From NCBI GenBank assembly GCA_030731635.1, contig JANQTR010000046.1:1-6361 (forward strand): a stretch of DNA of 6,361 nt. The letters run 5' to 3'. The position numbers and the translations under genes are program-made. The notes below the pieces were generated by a model. The model was given only the letters and a program-made list of their open reading frames with translations, did no database searches and was not told where the DNA came from. This DNA comes from Erythrobacter sp. (lineage in GTDB: Bacteria; Pseudomonadota; Alphaproteobacteria; Sphingomonadales; Sphingomonadaceae). Shown here in pieces: positions 1-5,809 of this stretch; position 1 is the first letter of the stretch; each line of letters starts with the position of its first letter.

Positions 1-1842
1 CAGCAAGTAAACCCCGCGCAATTCAACCAGGATCTGTTCGATATCGAGCAGATCGAAGTGCTCTAGGGGCCGCAGGGCGGCTTGTATGGTCGCAATGCGA
101 TCGGCGGCGCGATCATCATCACCACCAAGGCGCCGACAGACGAGTTTTCGGGCAATATCACCGCCGGGATCGACAATGGCTTCGGCTATTTCCTGCGCGG
201 CGGGGTCAGCGGGCCGCTGGCCGATAACGTCAAGTTCCGCGTGGCCGGGTCCTATTACAACACCGATGGTTTCATCCCCAACACGTTTCTGGGTGAAGAT
301 GCCGATCCGGTTGAAGATTTTAGCCTGCGCGCCAATCTGCTGATCGACGCCACTGATCGCCTGACGATTGACCTGCGCGGTTCGGTCAATCAGCTGCGCA
401 CGCAAGGCCTGTATTACAATATCGTCAATGATGTGAACACGATTGCTCCGGTGCGGGTCAACAACCCGGGCCAGAACGACCGCGATATCTACAACGCCGC
501 GCTGAAGCTGGAATATGCCGGCGATAACGCCGTGCTGACGTCGGTGTCGTCCTATGACACGCTGACCGAAATCCTCACCGGCGATGCGTTTGACTTCCTG
601 CCGATCGAAGACAGCTTCTTCTTCAACCTGTTCGAAGGCATCTTTGGCCCCGGCAACGGGTTCGACCTGACCCAGAGCCAATATCTCGACGTCAAGGCGT
701 TCAGTCAGGAAGTGCGGCTCGCCTCGCCCGAAGATGGCCGTCCGTTCAACTGGATGGTGGGGGGTTATCTGATCGATACCACCCGCTTCATTTCGACCGG
801 CAACACGATTGATACCGGCAACGGCGCCTTCCCGGTGTTCCGCACCCCGTCGACCAATCCGCTGAACCCGCAGTTCAGCTTTCTGTCGGATGGGCAGAAG
901 AATTTCGCCTGGGCGCTGTTTGCCAATGCGGGTCTGGAAATCACGCCGGAATTCCGGGTCGATGCCTCGCTACGCTATGACCGCGATCGTCGCCGCCAGA
1001 CAACGCTGACCCCGCAAGGTTTCCTGCCAGTGGTGCCGGGCGTGCCGCAGGCGCTAAGCGGCGAAGTGCGCACCGCGATCTTTGACGATTGGCAGCCCAA
1101 GGTCACCCTGACGTGGGAACCGACGCCGGATCTCACCATCTATGGCGGATATAGCCGCGGCTTCCGGTCGGGCGGGTTCAACCAGACCGGCGTTGGCGCT
1201 GAATCTGTCAACAACGCCATTGTCGGCGTGGGCGACATCTTCAACGCGGAAACCGCCGATACGTTTGAATTCGGTGCCAAGGCGCAGCTCGGCCCGGTGC
1301 GCTTGGCAGGGGCGGCCTATACCACCCTGTCGCAGAACAGCTATTTCTTCGTGTTTCTGGCCCAGTCATCGACCCAGAACCTCGGCAATATTCCCCAGAC
1401 GCGCCTGACCGGGTTCGAACTGGAGGCGAGCGCCGAAGTCCTGCCGAATTTTGACATCAACGCCGCGATCGGGGTGACGGACAGCAATATTCAGGAATTC
1501 CCCGATCCCACCGTGATCGGCAACGAAGCCCCGCAAATCTCGCGCTATACGATCAACCTTGGCGCGCAATATGCAGGCCCGCTGACCGATACGCTCGACG
1601 CGCTGCTGCGGGTCGATTACCGCCGCCTTGGCCGGACGTTCTGGGAGCCGTTCAACACCACATCGCGCGATCCGGTTGACGTGGTTGATGCCCGTGCAGG
1701 CGTGACGGCGGGCGCTGTGTCGATTACTGCCTTTGCCGCGAACCTGTTTGATGAAACCTACAACGCCGAATTTTCGCCCGGTGGGTTCGTGTTCCGCGCC
1801 CGTCCGCGCCGTTATGGCATCGAAGTCGGCTATAAGTTCTAA
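1..1842 (+). pseudogene. TonB-dependent outer-membrane receptor, 5'-partial, interrupted by an in-frame TAG
   Basis: TonB-dependent receptors are outer-membrane beta barrels that import scarce ligands (metal chelates, or sugars and aromatics in sphingomonads) using energy from TonB-ExbBD. The frame is open from base 1 and begins inside the plug domain. It reads FDIEQIEVL, then TAG (64-66), then GPQGGLYGRNAIGGAI. That matches the family signature VEVLRGPQGxLYGRNA, with the stop at the conserved Arg/Lys position. After the stop the frame stays open to TAA at 1840-1842. Barrel-strand motifs are visible, including YGGYSRGFRSGGFN (about 1141-1182), and the protein ends GYKF with the usual terminal aromatic residue. 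An automatic caller would start at TTG 82 and give 586 residues. That start falls inside the plug motif and gives no signal peptide or TonB box, so it is not the true start. The N-terminus is outside the window. The gene lies 16 nt before the VOC gene, probably in one operon. The family call is very secure; whether the gene is truly dead or the stop is a base-call error is open. Confidence 0.85.
64..66 (+). other. In-frame amber stop codon inside the plug-domain motif
   Basis: The codons around it are CTC TAG GGG CCG CAG, in the same frame as the 21 codons before and the 592 after. The family normally has Arg or Lys here (EVLRGPQG or EVLKGPQG). AAG to TAG or CAG to TAG needs one base change; CGG to TAG needs two. 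No other stop or frameshift is visible in the receptor reading frame. Confidence 0.9.
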
Positions 1843-1858
1843 GGGAGCACGCACGATC

Positions 1859-2407
1859 ATGACGCAGAAAATTCTCGCGAACCGGCTGCATCACACGGCC
1901 TACGTGACCAAGGATCTGGAAGCCACGCGCGCCTTTTATGAAGACGTGCTGGGCTTCCCGCTGATGGCGACCTATTGCGAAAAGGACGAATTGTTCGGCA
2001 AGGAACGCGTCTATTGTCACGTGTTCTTCGAACTGGCTGATGGCAGCGCGTTGGCGTTTTTCCAGTTTGCCGATGCCGATGATCAGGCCGAATTCGGGCC
2101 TGACATTCCGTCGAGCCCGTTCATCCATGTCGCGCTTCAGGTTGATGCCGATGCGCAGGATGAACTGGCCAAGCGGATCGCTGCGGCCGGGATTACCGAA
2201 CCGCAGACCTATGTGCTGGAACATGGCTATTGCCGGTCGCTTTATGTGACCGATCCCAACGGCATGATCATCGAATTCACCTATGACGATCCGCGCGCTG
2301 CCGCGCTCGATGCCGGTCGCCGGGCAGCGGCGCATGGGGAATTGCAGCGCTGGCTGGCAGGCCAGCACCACAACAACAACCCGTTCCGCGCCGAAGAAGC
2401 CGCCTGA
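1859..2407 (+). CDS. VOC (glyoxalase / extradiol dioxygenase fold) family metalloenzyme
   Basis: This 182-residue cytoplasmic protein has the two beta-alpha-beta-beta-beta halves of a single VOC module, about residues 10-70 and 86-143. The first half holds LHHTAYVTKDLEATRAFYED and VLGFPL. The second holds SPFIHVALQV and the end signature YVTDPNGMIIEFTYD. Likely metal ligands are His12, His90 and Glu139. That is the His-His-Glu order of type I extradiol dioxygenases; no acid is obvious at the fourth glyoxalase position (around Gln69). A charged tail of about 40 residues with QHHNNNPFR follows the fold. ATG 1859 is chosen because the domain begins right after it and GGGAG (1843-1847) lies upstream, if rather far away. 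Longer in-frame extensions would overlap the receptor gene. The gene sits between the receptor and an alpha/beta hydrolase, which suggests a catabolic step. The fold is clear; the reaction (dioxygenase, glyoxalase, isomerase or epimerase) is not. Confidence 0.9.
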   Translation: MTQKILANRLHHTAYVTKDLEATRAFYEDVLGFPLMATYCEKDELFGKERVYCHVFFELADGSALAFFQFADADDQAEFGPDIPSSPFIHVALQVDADAQDELAKRIAAAGITEPQTYVLEHGYCRSLYVTDPNGMIIEFTYDDPRAAALDAGRRAAAHGELQRWLAGQHHNNNPFRAEEAA

Positions 2408-2435
2408 TCGCCGGGCCGTGGGGGCGCATGTAACC

Positions 2436-3278
2436 ATGGCTGCCCCCCTGGCTGACAATCTGGCTCGTAATCTAGAGGTTGCTGTTCACGACGGCACGCT
2501 GCCCGTCGCGATTGCAGGGGGCAAAGAGCCCGGGCGCCCGCCGGTTATCCTGCTGCATGGCTGGACCCTTGATCACCGGATGTGGTCGCCGCAGATTGCC
2601 GGTCTGACAGCGGAAGGGTTCCAGCTTGCCATGCCAGACCGGCGCGGCTGCGGGCGGGCGACCGCTCCGCCTGACTGGGCGCGCGAGGCGGAAGATGTCC
2701 TCGCGATTGCCGATGCGCTGGGATTTGATCGGTTCGCGCTGGTCGGCCTGTCACAAGGGGCAACTGTCGCGCTGGACACGGCGCGCAGGTTTGACGCGCG
2801 GCTGACGGGCCTTGTGGTGTCGGGCGCGCCGCTGCCTGCGCTGGTGCCTCGTGATGAGGTGATTGATCTGGATCACTACCGCGCGCTCGCTGCGGTGGGC
2901 GATATGGCAGCGATGCGCGCTGACTGGGCGCAGCACCCGCTGATGCTGGGCCACTCGCCCGATGCCCACGCGCTGCTGAGCGTGATGCTCGCCGATTATG
3001 ATGGGCGTGATCTTCGCGGGCGCGCTGACCCGCCGGAACTGCCGCGTGCGGCGCTGGCCGCGCTGGCGATGCCGGTGCTGGCGATGACAGGCGCGCATGA
3101 TACCCCATGGCGCAAGGCCTGCGCGGCCGCGCTGGCCCACATTGCCCCGCGCGCAATGCACGCGTTGGTGCCTGACGCCGGCCATCTCGCCAATGCCGAC
3201 AACCCTGCCGCATTCAACACGGCGGTTGCCTCCTTCCTGCGCAGCTGTTCCGATCCCAAGACAAGGCTCCCGATATGA
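2436..3278 (+). CDS. Alpha/beta hydrolase
   Basis: This 280-residue soluble hydrolase carries the full catalytic machinery. The oxyanion-hole motif LLHGWTLD is at 39-46 and the strand-4 motif MPDRRGCGRA at 66-75. The nucleophile elbow GLSQG puts Ser106 as nucleophile, the acid is probably Asp222 in TGAHDTPW, and the base is His250 in PDAGHLAN. A lid-like helical region spans roughly 135-205. There is no signal peptide, so it is cytoplasmic. Length and layout fit esterases, lactonases and C-C (meta-cleavage product) hydrolases; the sequence alone does not separate these. The start at ATG 2436 is preferred, 28 nt after the VOC stop; GTG 2418 in the same frame is an alternative, and the ribosome binding site is weak for both. 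An in-frame ATG at 2283 lies inside the VOC gene and would add an unrelated tail. The stop TGA overlaps the next gene's ATG (ATGA, 3275-3278), so translation of the two is probably coupled. Confidence 0.92.
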   Translation: MAAPLADNLARNLEVAVHDGTLPVAIAGGKEPGRPPVILLHGWTLDHRMWSPQIAGLTAEGFQLAMPDRRGCGRATAPPDWAREAEDVLAIADALGFDRFALVGLSQGATVALDTARRFDARLTGLVVSGAPLPALVPRDEVIDLDHYRALAAVGDMAAMRADWAQHPLMLGHSPDAHALLSVMLADYDGRDLRGRADPPELPRAALAALAMPVLAMTGAHDTPWRKACAAALAHIAPRAMHALVPDAGHLANADNPAAFNTAVASFLRSCSDPKTRLPI

Positions 3279-4399
3279 CCACGCGTTTCCTCACCACCCA
3301 TGTCGGCAGCCTGCCGCGCCCCGAAGCCCTGCTCAATCTGGTGTTCGCGCGCGAAGGCGGCGAGGCGGTGTCCGAAGCCGATTTTGACGCCGCAGTGGAA
3401 GAAGCCACAGCCTATGTCATCGCCCGACAAAAACAGGCAGGCATATCAATCGTCAATGACGGCGAAATGTCCAAGCCCTCCTACGCCACCTATATCAAAC
3501 ACCGCCTGTCAGGCTTTGGCGGGGAGGCCGGGCAGTATGAATTCGCTGACCTCGAAGCCTTCCCCGGTGCCAAGGCGCAGGTGTTCGGCAACAAGGGCCG
3601 TGCCAAGCGTTCCGCCCCCGCCTGCACTGCGCCGATTACCGTGATCGACATGGAAGCCCCGCGCATCGATGCCGAACGGCTGGTGCGCCTCGCAGATGGT
3701 CATGCCACCTTCATGTCCGCTGCATCGCCGGGCGTCACCGCGCTGTTCTTCCCCAACCAGTTCTACGCCAGTGACGAGGAATATGTCTTCGCGCTCGCCG
3801 AAGGATTGCGTCACGAATACGAGACCATCGCGGCTGCCGGGATCACCTTGCAGGTCGATTGCCCGGATCTGGCGATGGGCCGCCATGTGCAGTTCACTGA
3901 CTTGAGCCTTGAAGACTTCCGCAAGCGCATCGGCATGAACATCGCCGCGCTCAATCATGCGGTGCAGAACATTCCGGCGGAACAATTGCGGATGCACCTG
4001 TGCTGGGGCAATTACCCCGGCCCGCACCATTGCGACGTGGCGCTGGGAGAGATCGCCGACATCGTCTGGACGGCCAGGCCGCAGACTGTGCTGATCGAAG
4101 GCGCCAATCCGCGCCATGCGCATGAATTCGCCTTTTTCGCCGATCACCCGCTGCCCGATAACAAGGTGCTGTGCCCCGGCATGGTCGAACCGCAAAGCCC
4201 CTATATCGAACACCCCGAACTGATCGCGCAGCGGATTGGCCGCTATGCCGATCTGCTCGGGGCAGAGCGGGTGATGGCGGGGGTCGATTGCGGGTTCTCC
4301 GTCCATGCCGGCAGCAATGCGCTCGACCCCGAAATCGTCTGGGCAAAGCTCACCGCGCTGTCCGAAGGGGCGGAAATCGCCAGCGCCAAGTATTTCTGA
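3275..4399 (+). CDS. Cobalamin-independent methionine synthase II family protein (MetE C-terminal-like zinc methyl/alkyl transferase)
   Basis: This 374-residue single-domain protein corresponds to the C-terminal catalytic barrel of MetE and is close in length to epoxyalkane:coenzyme M transferase. It starts with TTHVGSLPRP (7-16), like the TTTIGSFPQT of MetE, and has NDGEMSKPSYATYI at 61-74. Zinc ligands appear intact: His241 and Cys243 in MHLCWGN, Glu275 in VLIEGANPR (aligning with Glu665 of E. coli MetE), and Cys339 in GVDCGFS. Asp195 in QVDCPDLA matches the substrate-binding Asp of MetE (QIDEPAL). The N-terminal half of MetE, which helps bind folate, is absent. Proteins of this class transfer methyl or alkyl groups to or from thiols; the donor and acceptor here are unknown. 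ATG 3275 has AAGG (3263-3266) 8 nt upstream and overlaps the hydrolase stop. It is the last gene of the apparent operon. A folate-independent methionine synthase is an alternative, but no partner gene for one is visible. Confidence 0.9.
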   Translation: MTTRFLTTHVGSLPRPEALLNLVFAREGGEAVSEADFDAAVEEATAYVIARQKQAGISIVNDGEMSKPSYATYIKHRLSGFGGEAGQYEFADLEAFPGAKAQVFGNKGRAKRSAPACTAPITVIDMEAPRIDAERLVRLADGHATFMSAASPGVTALFFPNQFYASDEEYVFALAEGLRHEYETIAAAGITLQVDCPDLAMGRHVQFTDLSLEDFRKRIGMNIAALNHAVQNIPAEQLRMHLCWGNYPGPHHCDVALGEIADIVWTARPQTVLIEGANPRHAHEFAFFADHPLPDNKVLCPGMVEPQSPYIEHPELIAQRIGRYADLLGAERVMAGVDCGFSVHAGSNALDPEIVWAKLTALSEGAEIASAKYF

Positions 4400-4416
4400 G
4401 CCTATTTCTGAAAAAC

Positions 4417-4437
4417 CGCCGCTTGCCGCAGGCGGCG
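4417..4437. terminator. GC-rich hairpin after the methyltransferase gene
   Basis: Arms 4417-4425 and 4429-4437 pair over 9 bp, with one G-U, around a 3-base loop. The stem lies 17 nt after the methyltransferase stop. On the + strand no T-run follows, so a plain intrinsic terminator for the operon is doubtful. On the - strand the stem is followed by TTTTT (complement of 4411-4415), the textbook layout, but no - strand gene is visible that would need it. The hairpin is clear; its function is inferred. Confidence 0.45.
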
Positions 4438-4460
4438 CAGCGGGGCTAACACGGTAGGCG

Positions 4461-5432
4461 ATGAGCCAGCCCTCCGCCGCGCCACCCCTTACAGCCCTTG
4501 TGGTGGAGAACGGCGTCGTCGCCGAAATCGCCGCGCACGAGGTGGCGCTCTATAACGGCCCGGGTTTCGTCTGGCTCCACGCAGAGGGGGCGGCGCAGGT
4601 GAGCCGTGAGGACTTGCCCGGCTATGTCCCGATGATGGCCGCCAATGCACTGCTGGCGCACGAAACCCGCCCGCGCTGCGACGAGGTGGATGATGCCGCG
4701 CTGATCAACCTGCGCGGCACGGCAGCCGATACGATGCAGGACAGCGATGGGCTGGTCTCAATCCGGGTGTGGGTTGAAGGCAAGCGGGTCACATCTGTTA
4801 GCCGTCACCGCCTCGCCGCGCTTGCCAAGGTCGAAGCGGCGATGCGCGCCGGGCGGCTGACGGACGGGGGTGATTTCGTGGCGACCCTGGCACAGGCAAT
4901 CAGCACCGTGCTTGATCCGCAGGTGGCCGGTCTCGGCGACAGCCTCGATGATTGCGAAGGGATGCTCGACGGCGGCGATATCTATGCACTGCGGCGCAAG
5001 ATTGCCTTCATCCGCTCACAAGCGATTGTGCTGCGGCGCTTCGTTGCGCCTGATCGCGATGCGCTGGGCGTGATGGCGCAGCTTGAATTTGACTGGATCA
5101 GCAAGGATGACCGGATGCATCTGCGCGAGGCAGCCGATCGCTTTGCCCGCATGGCCGAAGAACTCGAGGCCGTGCGCGAACGCGCCGCGCTGCTGCACGA
5201 ACAGCTGACCGATCTGCGCGCCGAAAAGGTCGATCAGCGCTCTCTGGCGATTGCAGTGGTGGCGTTCATCTTCCTGCCGCTGACCTTTATCACCGGGCTG
5301 CTCGGCATGAATGTCGGCGGCATCCCCTTCGCGCAACAGGCTTGGGCCTTCTGGGGTGTGACGGCGTTCTGCATGGTGATCGGGGCGGCGGTGATGGGCT
5401 GGTTTGCGTGGCGGCACTGGCTGGAAGATTGA
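4461..5432 (+). CDS. zntB: ZntB-type zinc transporter (CorA family)
   Basis: This 323-residue inner-membrane protein is close in length to E. coli ZntB (327). A large cytoplasmic N-terminal domain (1-255) contains ETRPRCD (68-74), LINLRG (81-86) and VSIRVWVEGKRVTSVSRHR (99-117), the pattern typical of ZntB proteins. A long helix (about 215-258) leads into TM1 (about 262-281). The CorA-family signature Gly-Met-Asn follows at 282-284 as GMNVGGIPF, where the GGIP extension is typical of ZntB rather than CorA. TM2 is about 295-317 and a short WRHWLED tail ends in the cytoplasm. The family forms pentameric channels or transporters; E. coli ZntB was first described as a zinc exporter and later as proton-driven zinc uptake, so direction is left open. 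ATG 4461 has no good ribosome binding site (only TAGG 2 nt away). The gene is separated from the upstream operon by 61 nt with a hairpin and is probably independent of it. Confidence 0.9.
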   Translation: MSQPSAAPPLTALVVENGVVAEIAAHEVALYNGPGFVWLHAEGAAQVSREDLPGYVPMMAANALLAHETRPRCDEVDDAALINLRGTAADTMQDSDGLVSIRVWVEGKRVTSVSRHRLAALAKVEAAMRAGRLTDGGDFVATLAQAISTVLDPQVAGLGDSLDDCEGMLDGGDIYALRRKIAFIRSQAIVLRRFVAPDRDALGVMAQLEFDWISKDDRMHLREAADRFARMAEELEAVRERAALLHEQLTDLRAEKVDQRSLAIAVVAFIFLPLTFITGLLGMNVGGIPFAQQAWAFWGVTAFCMVIGAAVMGWFAWRHWLED

Positions 5433-5479
5433 GCAGGCTTGACCAACTGCCCGGAACCGTGGCAATGGCCCGCCCCGTC

Positions 5480-5502
5480 CAGAAGGGGCGAGACCCCTTC
5501 TG
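5480..5502 (+). terminator. Hairpin, probable terminator of the zntB transcript
   Basis: Perfect 9-bp inverted repeat: CAGAAGGGG (5480-5488) pairs with CCCCTTCTG (5494-5502) around the 5-base loop CGAGA. It begins 48 nt after the zntB stop and ends just before the promoter assigned to the tRNA. No T-run follows, so termination strength is uncertain, but the position suits transcript-end or insulation use. Confidence 0.55.
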
Positions 5503-5510
5503 ACCGCGTC

Positions 5511-5539
5511 TTGACCCGGTTTCATGTGAAGCATTTACG
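5511..5539 (+). promoter_or_regulatory. Sigma70-like promoter for tRNA-Gly
   Basis: TTGACC (5511-5516), preceded by C as in the CTTGAC box of alphaproteobacterial promoters, lies 17 nt before TTTACG (5534-5539). Transcription would start near 5546, about 12 nt before the mature tRNA 5' end, as expected for a tRNA leader. The -35 box is good and the -10 box weak; assigned by eye. Confidence 0.5.
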
Positions 5540-5557
5540 GGGTAGACCAACGACGAT

Positions 5558-5631
5558 GCGGGTGTAGCTCAATGGTAGAGCAGCAGCTTCCCAAGCTGAC
5601 GACGAGGGTTCGATTCCCTTCACCCGCTCCA
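5558..5631 (+). tRNA. tRNA-Gly (anticodon CCC), CCA encoded
   Basis: A 74-nt cloverleaf can be drawn. The acceptor GCGGGTG (5558-5564) pairs with CACCCGC (5621-5627). The D arm is GCTC/GAGC (5567-5570, 5578-5581). The anticodon arm is GCAGC/GCTGA (5583-5587, 5595-5599), with loop TTCCCAA and anticodon CCC at 5590-5592. The variable loop is 4 nt. The T arm is GAGGG/CCCTT with loop TTCGATT, followed by discriminator T and encoded CCA (5629-5631). It closely resembles E. coli tRNA-Gly(CCC). The outermost anticodon-stem pair is a G-A mismatch. It reads GGG codons. The 3' end faces nadV on the opposite strand. Confidence 0.97.
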
Positions 5632-5741
5632 GCGCCCTTACGGTAATTGCGCGGGTTCCGGTTCCGGTCCTCGCTTGGCTCGTTCACCTCCGCGCTACGC
5701 ACCACTTCTGTCCAGCGGCTCTCCTGTTGCAATGGGGCCGG

Positions 5742-5809
5742 GTCAGAATGGCCGGAAAGCGCTCTGAGCGCCGGATGTCCCACACCGTGGAGCACCCGGC
5801 GCTTCTGAC
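5742..5809 (-). terminator. Overlapping inverted repeats downstream of nadV, possible terminator
   Basis: CCGGCGCT (5796-5803) can pair with AGCGCCGG (5767-5774, 8 of 8). The longer arm 5796-5809 can instead pair with 5742-5755 (12 of 14). A small inner stem, CCAC/GTGG (5780-5783, 5787-5790), sits inside both, and GCGCTC-T-GAGCGC (5759-5771) is a further palindrome. The block begins directly after the nadV stop codon on the - strand. No T-run is present, so its use as a terminator is an inference. Confidence 0.45.

Noticed and set aside
1733..1858. N-terminal extension of the VOC protein into the receptor gene
   Set aside because: The extra 42 residues overlap receptor coding sequence in another frame and precede the fold; ATG 1859 fits the domain start.
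1366..2458. Two overlapping - strand open frames (164 and 244 residues) across the receptor/VOC junction
   Set aside because: They are antisense to well-supported genes and show no recognisable domain.
3509..4306. A 265-residue open frame on the - strand
   Set aside because: It lies wholly opposite the MetE-like gene, which has clear family motifs. Long antisense frames are expected in GC-rich coding DNA, and no protein family is recognisable in it.
5654..5670. GGTTCC-GGTTCC-GGTCC repeat after the tRNA, considered as a leftover tRNA T-arm
   Set aside because: It does not fold into a T arm and does not match the tRNA-Gly 3' end, so there is no support for an att duplicate. It is a short simple repeat.
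5535..5795. An 86-residue open frame on the - strand containing GNRTLVVSLGSCCSTIELHP
   Set aside because: Its recognisable part is the antisense translation of tRNA-Gly, a well-known source of false protein entries. The rest covers the spacer hairpins, and there is no plausible start context.
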